Positions 6,794 through 13,858 of a DNA stretch of 24,297 bases are shown here, piece by piece. Within the stretch, counting starts at the first letter, position 1; the number at the start of each line of letters is the position of its first letter. The stretch spans positions 1 through 24,297 of the IMG/VR virus record IMGVR_UViG_3300011113_000326; one strand, given 5' to 3'. A program made the position numbers and the translations under genes. Origin of the DNA: a virus. The notes under the pieces are model-generated. The model was not told the DNA's origin and did no database searches. It was given only the letters and a program-made list of their open reading frames with translations.

Positions 6794-6930
6794 TCTCGCC
6801 ACTTTTCGGCCAACTCGCTCCGATCAAACTTGCGATCATCGTCGCAGTCTTGCAACGGGCGCTGCAAATCTCCTCCCAAGGACTCAACACTAACAACCCA
6901 TTAACAATCGCAACCCAAGGACTCCTATGA
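6790..6930 (+). CDS. 46-aa small protein with paired QGL motifs
   Basis: A very short gene is supported by ATGA overlaps at both ends (6790-6793 and 6927-6930). A hydrophobic N-terminal half (LAPIKLAIIVAVLQRAL) could be an amphipathic or membrane-associated helix. The C-terminal half has the doublet ISSQGL then PLTIATQGLL. The same doublet (IASQGLL, PLSIGSQGLL) opens the protein at 8579, suggesting a shared binding or assembly peptide. I recall similar PLTIATQGLL-type motifs in small phage head-region proteins, function unknown. Confidence 0.6.
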   Translation: MISPLFGQLAPIKLAIIVAVLQRALQISSQGLNTNNPLTIATQGLL

Positions 6931-7208
6931 TCGCTACGAACCCAATCCAAATCGACGGCCAATCCTTTGACCGCTACAGCCTCAATCTCGCCATCAACGG
7001 CAAATACAACGGAGATGGAACAACTGATGCAAACATCGCTTGCCGCTTGATTCCCACCCGCATCGAAAACGGAGAGGTCATTACCGCCGAGGCCGAAGCC
7101 AAAGCCATCGTTTTTGGGAGCCTCGCTGGAGCTGATGCTGCGACATTGCAAGCTGTCGGAGCCATCCAATCTACTCTCCAAGCATACCTGCAAGCGAAAG
7201 GACTCTGA
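6927..7208 (+). CDS. hypothetical phage structural-region protein
   Basis: A 93-aa protein with no recognised domain. It has a beta-rich first half (IQIDGQSFDRYSLNLAING), then an ACRLIPTRIENGEVITAE stretch and a helical C-terminus (AATLQAVGAIQSTLQAYLQA). An AAGGACTCC Shine-Dalgarno-like stretch lies before the ATG, one of few in this window, and the start forms ATGA with the previous stop. Its place in a tightly coupled accessory cluster suggests a virion component. Confidence 0.58.
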   Translation: MIATNPIQIDGQSFDRYSLNLAINGKYNGDGTTDANIACRLIPTRIENGEVITAEAEAKAIVFGSLAGADAATLQAVGAIQSTLQAYLQAKGL

Positions 7209-7211
7209 GTC

Positions 7212-8579
7212 ATGGCGACCTACTACGCTCGCAAGGCAGGGAACATCAACGCCACGGATGTCTGGGCCACCACGCCCAGCGGCACGGCTGGCGACTTCTT
7301 CCCATCTTTCACGAATGCCGATGTGCTGATGTCGAATTCGTTCGCGATTACGGTTAACGTCAATGCAACCGTTGCAGAGGTGCGTAACGATACGACCGGT
7401 GGAGCTACAGCTGGCGGATCGTTCACGCTGTCGAATGGGGTGACCCTAACCGCTAATGTCTTTGCTGGAACTGTGACCTGTGTGACATTTTCCGGAACTG
7501 CCGGGAATACCGCCACGCTCGTCGGCAACCCGACTGGCGGATCAGCCAGCAACGCCTACGGCTGCAACAACCAATCTACCGGCACGTTCACTGTGACTGG
7601 CAACCCGACCGGCGGATCAGGCGGCAACGCCTTCGGCTGCAACAACCAATCTACCGGCACGTTCACTGTGACTGGCAACCCAACCGGCGGACCAGGCAAT
7701 GGCGCCCACGGCTGCAACAACGTGTCTGCCGGCACGCTAACCGTCACCGGCAACCCGACTGGCGGATCAGCCAGCAACGCCAACGGCTGCAACAACCAAT
7801 CTACCGGCACAATGACCGTCGTTGGCACAATCAACGCCAGTGAATTCAATTATGGAGTCGGCGGCACAAACCGAGGCCAAGTTACGCTTCTCACTGGACC
7901 ATTTGTTGCCAGCACAACCTTTGGTGTCAATCCCATCGGTTGCCTCTCATGGCGATGGGCCGCATCGCTCAACGACCAGACATACATAACCGTCCCAACC
8001 AACAACCTCCTCGCCACTCGCAACCTTGTCACGCCCGACAATGCTACAAATTTCCCCGCGCAAAGTGATGTTCGGAGCGCGATCACATATGGCATCGGCG
8101 GCGCTTTGACGGGAACGTGTGCGGTTCCTCCAGCGGGGTCTGTGGCCCTCGGAGTCCCAGTCGATGCGACCACGGGGACGGCGGTGTTGACGGGGAGCGA
8201 TATTGCGAATGCGGTTTGGGGCGCATTGCTCTCAAGCCACACGACGAATAACACCTTTGGTGCCCGCGTTGTGCGCTCGCTCAATTCCAACAATACGCTT
8301 CAACTGACCGGTTCGCACCACGCGGCAGCGGATATTCACGAATTCCAAGATGCGGTTATCACGGCAGGCGCATTTGCGCCTTCGGCGATCACACTTTTTT
8401 CGGATGCAATGCGCACTGAACTGACGCCAGAACTCGATGAGATCAGTGAGGTGCATTTGATCCATGGCTTGCAATCTGGATCGGCGCTGACCGTCACGCC
8501 ATCAAGCCGCACAGCCGGAGCGATCTCGCAGACGATCACCGGGGACGGAACAACTTCAACTACCGTTACCCGCGACTAA
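7212..8579 (+). CDS. repeat-containing, beta-helix-like virion/fibre protein
   Basis: The 455-aa product starts MATYYARKAGNINATDVWAT, a pattern seen in phage fibre-like proteins. Residues about 37-105 are Thr/Val/Asn-rich beta. Residues 105-204 are four 25-residue repeats (GNPTGGSASNAYGCNNQSTG and so on), each with a conserved Gly-Cys-Asn-Asn, as expected for stacked rungs of a beta-solenoid. The C-terminal third has a SDIANAVWGAL ... GARV segment (similar to the gene at 15120) and ends in SEVHLIHGLQSG ... TVTPSSRTAGAISQTI, a module I know from other phage proteins. It lies in the head block, so a head fibre or decoration is possible. It ends in a one-base overlap (TAATG) with the next gene. 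Confidence 0.65.
   Translation: MATYYARKAGNINATDVWATTPSGTAGDFFPSFTNADVLMSNSFAITVNVNATVAEVRNDTTGGATAGGSFTLSNGVTLTANVFAGTVTCVTFSGTAGNTATLVGNPTGGSASNAYGCNNQSTGTFTVTGNPTGGSGGNAFGCNNQSTGTFTVTGNPTGGPGNGAHGCNNVSAGTLTVTGNPTGGSASNANGCNNQSTGTMTVVGTINASEFNYGVGGTNRGQVTLLTGPFVASTTFGVNPIGCLSWRWAASLNDQTYITVPTNNLLATRNLVTPDNATNFPAQSDVRSAITYGIGGALTGTCAVPPAGSVALGVPVDATTGTAVLTGSDIANAVWGALLSSHTTNNTFGARVVRSLNSNNTLQLTGSHHAAADIHEFQDAVITAGAFAPSAITLFSDAMRTELTPELDEISEVHLIHGLQSGSALTVTPSSRTAGAISQTITGDGTTSTTVTRD
7524..7823 (+). repeat. four in-frame 75-bp tandem repeats
   Basis: The units are 7524-7598, 7599-7673, 7674-7748 and 7749-7823, each encoding 25 residues starting GNPTGG and containing GCNN. Units 1 and 2 are identical through their second halves; units 1 and 4 are nearly identical through the first 62 bases; unit 3 is the most diverged. 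This mosaic fits duplication followed by recombination between units. The period is a multiple of three, so copy number can change without breaking the frame. Confidence 0.92.
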
Positions 8580-9046
8580 TGCTCGTGCCGTTGCTCATCG
8601 CCTCGCAGGGGCTTCTGCCTTCGCCGAGTCCGCTGAGCATCGGCTCACAGGGGCTTTTGCAGGTCGGTGTCGCGCCGGTTATCGTCGCGCCTACCGACCT
8701 GCCTGGTGGCGGGGGGGCAATTCGCGAGGATGTCATTGTTCGCATCCGCGGCAACAAGCTTCGGATCACCTGTCACAGCCCGAGCATCGCAATCTCTACG
8801 TCATTCGCGAATAGCGGATGTCACGTCACATCGGCGTCTCGCGATGTCAGGGTCGATTGCCATGCGCTTGTCGAGGCCGGAGGCACTCGCACCCACCTTT
8901 CCGCCTCGCGAGTCAAACAAAAAATCTCGACGTCATTTGAGATTGTCGGATGCGCACCGGATGATGAGGCTAAAATCATGGCGACAGTTCAAGCCGCGCT
9001 TGAGCAAAAAATTCTTGACGACATCGTATGGTCATTTGACGATTGA
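8579..9046 (+). CDS. hypothetical structural-region protein with N-terminal QGLL doublet
   Basis: A 155-aa protein. Residues 6-27 carry IASQGLL and PLSIGSQGLL, the doublet also ending the 46-aa protein at 6790-6930. A Gly-rich linker (LPGGGGA) follows, then a beta-rich domain with repeated ISTSF segments (SIAISTSFANSGCHVT, KISTSFEIVGC) around about 75 and 125, and a C-terminal helix. It may contain two related beta hairpins. The start is ATG in TAATG. After its stop, 9047-9159 holds a small hairpin (gcagtg/cactgc, 9059-9074) and no convincing gene. Function unknown. Confidence 0.6.
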   Translation: MLVPLLIASQGLLPSPSPLSIGSQGLLQVGVAPVIVAPTDLPGGGGAIREDVIVRIRGNKLRITCHSPSIAISTSFANSGCHVTSASRDVRVDCHALVEAGGTRTHLSASRVKQKISTSFEIVGCAPDDEAKIMATVQAALEQKILDDIVWSFDD

Positions 9047-9159
9047 TTTTCCGGGGGAGCAGTGAGGGCACTGCAGCGACTTGGCTGTGAGCGCGGGGAA
9101 AACATCGCGCACAGTGAGCGACCTGGCCTCCCTCGGACCTTTTGACACGGCGTCCCAAC

Positions 9160-10008
9160 ATGGACGTCATTGAAGGAGTGTCAATCATCAGTATCGGCGA
9201 GGCGAAGGGCCACGGGCTCTTTGTTGATGCGCAAACGCTCGAGGAGGTCAAAGCCTGCGCGGAATCTTACGCCGGGGGTGTCAAGGTCAATTTGGACCAC
9301 GGCGCAGGCATCAAGGACATCGTTGGATTCTGTGACAATTTTCGAATCGTCGGTGACAAACTCATCGCTGATCTAAACCTCCTGCAAAGCGCCGAAAAGC
9401 GGGACTACGTTTTGGAAATTGCCGAGAAACTGCCCGATGCTTTCGGCATCAGCATCGCATTCTCTGGACCCGTTCGCGAGGTAGATGGCAAGCGGTTCGC
9501 CAGTTGCTCGGAGCTTTATTCTGCCGACCTCGTGCAGACTCCGGCAGCCAATCCAACCGGGCTTTTTTCATTTTCCGCAGTTGACAAAATTTCCGAACAA
9601 ATGGAAGACGCGACAATTGAAATCGAACCCAAGGAGGACGAGAAGGAAATTTCCATCGCCGACCTCTTGAAGCGCATGGAAGCCCTTGAAGTCGCATTTG
9701 GCGATTACAAGAAAAAAATGGAGGAGCCTGCCGCTGATCCTGAGAAGCAGGAGGAGATGTGCGAGTGCAAATCGAACTCCGATGTTTCCAAACTGGAAGC
9801 CAAGCTCGACGCGATCATCTCTAATTTTGGAGCATCTCCCGTCAAAGCCAGTGCGCCCGAGGCGCCTGTTGAAAAACTCGACCTCCGCGCCGTGATCGAA
9901 GCCAAGACCTCCGAACTCGGAAGCCGCACTGAAGCGATCAAATTCGCGATGCGCAATCACACCGCCGCTTACATCGAAGCTCGCGACAATAACCAACTCA
10001 ATTTCTAA
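9160..10008 (+). CDS. prohead maturation protease fused to scaffold domain
   Basis: The 282-aa product combines a capsid protease (about 1-140) with a scaffold-like C-terminus. Candidate catalytic residues are His47 in LDHGAG, Ser98 in FGISIAFSG and an acidic partner in CSELYSADL (Glu118 or Asp123). This is the His-Ser-Glu/Asp arrangement of HK97-like prohead proteases, followed by the usual PAANP. Residues 150-215 are acidic with coiled-coil periodicity (DLLKRMEALEVAF ... KLEAKLDAII), typical of scaffolding that is degraded after assembly. It precedes the capsid genes as lambda C/Nu3 do. TTG 9142 is in frame upstream, but I prefer ATG 9160; a TTGACA lies 12 nt before it. Confidence 0.82.
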   Translation: MDVIEGVSIISIGEAKGHGLFVDAQTLEEVKACAESYAGGVKVNLDHGAGIKDIVGFCDNFRIVGDKLIADLNLLQSAEKRDYVLEIAEKLPDAFGISIAFSGPVREVDGKRFASCSELYSADLVQTPAANPTGLFSFSAVDKISEQMEDATIEIEPKEDEKEISIADLLKRMEALEVAFGDYKKKMEEPAADPEKQEEMCECKSNSDVSKLEAKLDAIISNFGASPVKASAPEAPVEKLDLRAVIEAKTSELGSRTEAIKFAMRNHTAAYIEARDNNQLNF

Positions 10009-10013
10009 TTCCC

Positions 10014-10373
10014 ATGGCCACCCAAATCGACAACACATTCCGGACCTTCTCGTTTGCGTCTGCTCTCTCGGGCAACACGCTCGTGAAAATCTCCGGCGAT
10101 AACGCCGCCGCTGCGGCATCTCCCGCGAACACCGCTGTCGGTGTCCTTCAAGATGACGTTGCTGCCGCTGACGTGGGCGATGTCAAGTTGTTTTTCCCAA
10201 CCCAATTCGGCATCGTTTCGGCTGGTCCTGTGACTGCTGGATCGACCGTGTTTGCGATCACTAACGGCTTCGTCGCTGGATCGCTCATCACCAGCGCCAT
10301 GACCCTCGGAGTTGCGATCAACTCTGGAGTCAACGGCAACGTCGTTGAATACGCACCTAATTTCAACCTCTAA
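10014..10373 (+). CDS. small head protein, capsid decoration-type
   Basis: The 119-aa, Ala/Val/Gly-rich beta protein lies between protease/scaffold and the major capsid gene, the position of lambda D. Its pattern (LVKISGDNAAAAASPANTAV, then a GVLQDDVAAADVGDVKLF segment and a Gly-Val-Ala near the end) matches small capsid cement proteins that bind between capsomers. Head stabilisation is inferred from family resemblance and position. There is no Shine-Dalgarno sequence; the spacing to the capsid gene is 5 nt. Confidence 0.68.
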   Translation: MATQIDNTFRTFSFASALSGNTLVKISGDNAAAAASPANTAVGVLQDDVAAADVGDVKLFFPTQFGIVSAGPVTAGSTVFAITNGFVAGSLITSAMTLGVAINSGVNGNVVEYAPNFNL

Positions 10374-10378
10374 AATTT

Positions 10379-11332
10379 ATGTCACTCGCATACACCACTA
10401 TCCGCGCTGATATCGCGCAAACCGTCTACGAAGGCCGCAGCAACAAGAAGAATCTGTTCATCGGCGCTGAAGTCATGCCGCTCTACACGGCTGACGTGCG
10501 TGCTGGCGAATACCTCAAAATTCTCCTCGGCGACTCCGAGGCGCTCAACGATGACGCGACCAAGATCGCTCCTGGTTCCGCCTATCCTCGCGTGTCCCGC
10601 AAATTCACTTCGGACACGTACACCACGACCGAATACGGTCTCGAAGAAGTGCTGCCCGATGCGCAGAGTCGCGATCTTGCCCGCTTCTTGGACGTGGAAG
10701 TCAGCATCGCTGAGATGCTCCTGAATCAAATTCAAATCGGTCACGAGACCCGCGTTGCGAGCGCAACCTTTGCCGCCAATGGACTCTCGGTTGTGACTTC
10801 GACCGTTGCTTACACCGAGGCCAACATCACGAGCTTCGACGTCCCCGGTGACGTTGCCACTGCGAAATTAGAACTCGCCAAATACGGCGTGCTTCCCAAC
10901 GCTCTGGTGATGTCCGCTCCTGTGTTCGAGCGCATCCGCCGTTCGACCAAGGTTCAAAACCAATTCTTCGGCGTGGTTCCTTCGGATCAAAGCCGCCTCC
11001 TCAGCGAGCAAGAAGTGGCTCAAGCTTGCGGCGTGGACAAAATCCTCGTCGGTCGTGCTGCCAAAAATACCGCCAAAAAAGGCCAAGCCTATGCCGGTGG
11101 GTTCATCTGGAGCAACACCTACCTTGCTCTGGCTTATGTCTCCGGTGGTGAATTCGCCGCTGGTGGCTTCGGACGCACGATCCTCTGGGGAGCTGATTCT
11201 CCGGTGCCCTTCGTTGCCGAGACCTATCGCGACGAAGCCCGCCGCTCCAACGTCCTCCGCGTGCGTCAGCACGTTGCCGAGAAAGTTGTGGACGGTTCGA
11301 GCATCATCCGTATTGCGACTCAATACGCGTAA
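10379..11332 (+). CDS. major capsid protein (lambda gpE-like, HK97 fold)
   Basis: The 317-aa product follows the protease and small head protein, has the right length, and shows features of E-type capsid proteins. These are an N-terminal region ending in a Tyr-Glu-Gly-rich stretch, an AQSRDLARFLDVEVSIAEML helix near 95-115 (the spine-like helix), VMSAPVFERIRRS near 180, and a C-terminal domain (VPFVAETYRDEARRSNVLRV). The gene has few rare codons and is followed after 24 nt by a strong terminator, consistent with high expression. There is no Shine-Dalgarno sequence before the ATG; the leader ends in taaaattt. Confidence 0.88.
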   Translation: MSLAYTTIRADIAQTVYEGRSNKKNLFIGAEVMPLYTADVRAGEYLKILLGDSEALNDDATKIAPGSAYPRVSRKFTSDTYTTTEYGLEEVLPDAQSRDLARFLDVEVSIAEMLLNQIQIGHETRVASATFAANGLSVVTSTVAYTEANITSFDVPGDVATAKLELAKYGVLPNALVMSAPVFERIRRSTKVQNQFFGVVPSDQSRLLSEQEVAQACGVDKILVGRAAKNTAKKGQAYAGGFIWSNTYLALAYVSGGEFAAGGFGRTILWGADSPVPFVAETYRDEARRSNVLRVRQHVAEKVVDGSSIIRIATQYA

Positions 11333-11356
11333 AAATCGCTGGTTGGTTTGTTCATC

Positions 11357-11391
11357 AAAAAAACCCGCCCTTGCAAGAGGGCGGGTTTTTT
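11357..11391 (+). terminator. strong rho-independent terminator after the capsid gene
   Basis: The stem cccgccc (11364-11370) with gggcggg (11379-11385) extends by two inner pairs closing a GCAA tetraloop (11373-11376). It is flanked by a run of A on the left and a run of six T (11386-11391) on the right, so it may work in both directions. It marks the end of the head operon. Downstream genes need read-through, antitermination or a promoter I cannot see. Confidence 0.93.
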
Positions 11392-11415
11392 GTTGACATC
11401 GCGACCAGATCAGAC

Positions 11416-13089
11416 ATGAGCAAAAAAACGAACCTCGTCGCAGGGTTAATTTGCGGCAATGAAGAGGCACGCATCGAGCGATGCGTGAAATCGCTATTTC
11501 AAATTTGCAATGACATCGTAGTCGTTCGCGCAATCGGAGCGCAGAAACCGGATGAGACGTTGAAGATTGCTAAGAAGCTCGGATGCCACATCGGCCACTA
11601 TTTTAACGAGCCCCTTTGCGCGAACTGGCCGCATCTCGACAATTTCGGGCGAGCAAGGAATCAGGCTTTCGAGGTGGCCTACGATCTGGCCGGAAAAGAC
11701 GGCTGGGTGATGTGGGCCGACTGCGATGACATCATCCCTGAGCACATGGCCGAGCCGCACCTCAAGGCTCTCCGCGACTGCCCGAGCGAGTGTGACTGGA
11801 TTCTGACCGATTACGTGATTCCGGAGCAAAACAAACGTGCACCTCGGGAGCGATTTTTCCGTTACAAAACAGCTTGGTGGTGGAGGCCGGTTCACGAAAA
11901 TGCGCATCCGACCAAGGAAATCAAAATCCATCTTCGGCGTGATCTCGAAATCGTGCATCAACCGCCACTCGGGAGACGCCCGAGCAATGAGCGCAACACG
12001 CGGATTCTTCTATGGAACGATCAATTCTCGCCGCACTTCAAATTCTACTTGCACTACGAACTCATGATCCAAGGCCACCGCGAGAAGGCGCTCCGCTACG
12101 GCGCTGAGGCTATCGCGCTGAAGGGTCTGGATCCGGTCCACCGCTACGAGACACTGATCAATTTGGCCAACATGAGCGATGCTCAGACGGCGCTCACGTT
12201 TGCAGACAAAGCCATCGAGCTTGACTCGCAACGCCGCGAGGCTCTGGCACTCAAGGCCAACATCCTTCTTGACCTCAACAAGCCCCAAGAATCGCTTGAG
12301 ATCATCGACCGGATGGAGTCGGTGCAGGTTCCCAAATTCCCGCAATGGACGCACAAAGCCGAATACTACGGATGGAAAGCCACACGACTCCGCGCATGGG
12401 CTGAGCGCATGATGGGCAACGGAGAAAAGGCATTTGAGCTTGAACAAAGCATCCTCAAAGCCGCGCCACGGCCTCGCATTTCGCTTCTTCACGCGACCTA
12501 CGGGCGGCCAATCCAAGCGGCATCGACAATGTCGCAGTGGCTATCCCGAGCTACCAAGCCCGAGCGGATCGAACACATATTTGCGGTCGATCACGACGAC
12601 CCGACTGCCGAGCATTTGCAACGATTCGGCGGCGTTGTGCAGACTGAGCGCGGATACAGCGTTGGCGCATGGAATCTGGCTGCGCAACACGCGACCGGCG
12701 ACATCCTCGTGCAACTCTCCGACGATTGGGAATGTCCGCCGGGATGGGATGAAATGTTGGTCGAACGTCTCGACTACGAAAAACCACAGGTGCTCCGCAT
12801 TTCGGATGGCTACCGCAAAGATGAACTGCTTTGCATGGCGATCCTCACGCGCCCGTATTATGAGGCCGCCGGGTTATTCGACTCGCGTTTCAAAAACGTC
12901 TATTCCGACACCGACTTCACATTTCGTGCTGCGAAAAATGACGTCATCATAAACGCTCGAGATATCTGTTTCGTTCATCATCATCCATTCTGGGAGGGGC
13001 GTGAGCTTGATCCGACCTATGAGCGCGGAAACGATCCTGCCGAATACGAACGCGCTAGGGCGCTTTTTGAAAGCATCCACAAGCCATGA
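11416..13089 (+). CDS. two-headed glycosyltransferase with TPR-like linker
   Basis: The 557-aa product has a GT2-like N-terminus (NLVAGLICGNEEARIERCVK, then WVMWADCDD with DxD at 102-104, the metal/nucleotide-sugar site). A helical repeat region at about 215-330 resembles TPRs (ETLINLANMSDAQTALTFAD, EALALKANILLDLNK). A second GT-A-like domain from about 352 to the end begins PRISLLHATYGRP, has QLSDDWECPPGW with Asp436-Asp437, and ends near VHHHPFWEG. It should transfer sugars to a protein or glycan, probably a virion or host surface structure. It is the first gene after the capsid terminator and starts the sugar-transfer cassette. ATG 11416 is chosen; the in-frame TTG 11371 falls inside the terminator. 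Confidence 0.8.
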   Translation: MSKKTNLVAGLICGNEEARIERCVKSLFQICNDIVVVRAIGAQKPDETLKIAKKLGCHIGHYFNEPLCANWPHLDNFGRARNQAFEVAYDLAGKDGWVMWADCDDIIPEHMAEPHLKALRDCPSECDWILTDYVIPEQNKRAPRERFFRYKTAWWWRPVHENAHPTKEIKIHLRRDLEIVHQPPLGRRPSNERNTRILLWNDQFSPHFKFYLHYELMIQGHREKALRYGAEAIALKGLDPVHRYETLINLANMSDAQTALTFADKAIELDSQRREALALKANILLDLNKPQESLEIIDRMESVQVPKFPQWTHKAEYYGWKATRLRAWAERMMGNGEKAFELEQSILKAAPRPRISLLHATYGRPIQAASTMSQWLSRATKPERIEHIFAVDHDDPTAEHLQRFGGVVQTERGYSVGAWNLAAQHATGDILVQLSDDWECPPGWDEMLVERLDYEKPQVLRISDGYRKDELLCMAILTRPYYEAAGLFDSRFKNVYSDTDFTFRAAKNDVIINARDICFVHHHPFWEGRELDPTYERGNDPAEYERARALFESIHKP

Positions 13090-13667
13090 CGCGAGACGTT
13101 ACACTCATCACATTTGAAGGCGTGCGATCCCGATGGGCGACATCGGAGGCGCTCCACAAGCGCATGCGCGAGTTTGGGGATTTCGGTGAGGCGCATTTCA
13201 TCGGCGCCGATTGTACCTACGATGAGGCGATGCGCTGGGAGGTCGGTCGACTTTCCGATTTTTTGAAAACCTCTCACGCGCTCATCTGCACATGGGACGG
13301 GTTCATCGCCAATCCGCATCTTTGGGACGATGGCTGGCTCGAATACGATATGATTGGTGCGCCGTGGCCCGCATTTTGGCACACCGGCCATCGAGTCGGT
13401 AACACCGGATTCTCTCTCCAAAGCAAATGGTTTTTGGAAACCGCGAGGGTTCTTGGCGTTCACTACCAAGGCGGCCCAGGAGACGTCTGGCTCTGTCGCA
13501 CCATGCACGATCGATTTGTTGACCGCGGTATCAAATACGCGCCGGTTGACGTGGCCTCCAGATTCTCGTGGGAACATAACACCGAAGAGGGCATCGCTGG
13601 CCCGCTCTCATCATTCGGATTCCACGGCTGGGTGGCTGGCAAACAACCTCAACACTACTACCGATGA
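13086..13667 (+). CDS. DUF5672-like glycosyltransferase-related protein
   Basis: The 193-aa product has ALICTWDGFIANPHLWDDGW at about 66-85, EYDMIGAPWPAFW, VGNTGFSLQS, an AP--VASRFSWEH segment and FGFHGW near the C-terminus. These fit the DUF5672 family, which lies beside glycosyltransferases and is thought to be GT-A-related. The usual acidic pair near the end of the fold appears here as GGPGDVWLCR. Its start overlaps the previous stop (ATGA at 13086-13089), so it is co-translated with the two-headed transferase and probably acts on the same glycan. Confidence 0.78.
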   Translation: MTRDVTLITFEGVRSRWATSEALHKRMREFGDFGEAHFIGADCTYDEAMRWEVGRLSDFLKTSHALICTWDGFIANPHLWDDGWLEYDMIGAPWPAFWHTGHRVGNTGFSLQSKWFLETARVLGVHYQGGPGDVWLCRTMHDRFVDRGIKYAPVDVASRFSWEHNTEEGIAGPLSSFGFHGWVAGKQPQHYYR

Positions 13668-13858
13668 CACCATCCCGACGATACACCTGCAAAATCTGCG
13701 GAACCAAGGGCCGCAGGGGAAATACAATTCAGCAACGTGTGCGCTATCCCGTCTGCCCGCAATGCGAGGAAAACCTTGATTCTATCGACCGCATCGCTTC
13801 TCGCGGATTTGTGCAGGCATCATTGACCTTGTTTCATTCGATATGTCGAAAATTGTAA
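13664..13858 (+). CDS. small zinc-ribbon protein
   Basis: A 64-aa basic protein with CxxC at residues 9-12 and a second CxxC at 31-34, the spacing of a rubredoxin-like zinc ribbon (one zinc ion, nucleic-acid or protein binding). Its start overlaps the DUF5672 gene (ATGA) and its end overlaps the next gene by 16 nt, so it belongs to the sugar-transfer cassette. It could be a small adaptor or a late-gene regulator; no catalytic motif is visible. Confidence 0.65.
   Translation: MTPSRRYTCKICGTKGRRGNTIQQRVRYPVCPQCEENLDSIDRIASRGFVQASLTLFHSICRKL

Noticed and set aside
7524-7823. Regular repeats considered as a CRISPR array
   Set aside because: The units are contiguous without spacers, in frame and coding, so they are protein repeats.
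9062-9145. 27-codon frame with GTG start before the protease gene, after a GGGGGAG stretch
   Set aside because: Too short, no recognised motif, and the start lies inside a small hairpin (9059-9074); left uncalled though its stop falls in the TTGACA at 9142.
11393-11421. TTGACA after the terminator as a promoter -35 box for the glycosyltransferase gene
   Set aside because: No -10-like hexamer at 16-18 bp spacing; positions 11416-11421 are the start codon region. It may belong to the junction motif instead.
10868-11533. - strand frame of 221 codons spanning the capsid end and terminator
   Set aside because: It runs through the terminator and the capsid gene in antisense; coding there is clearly on the + strand.
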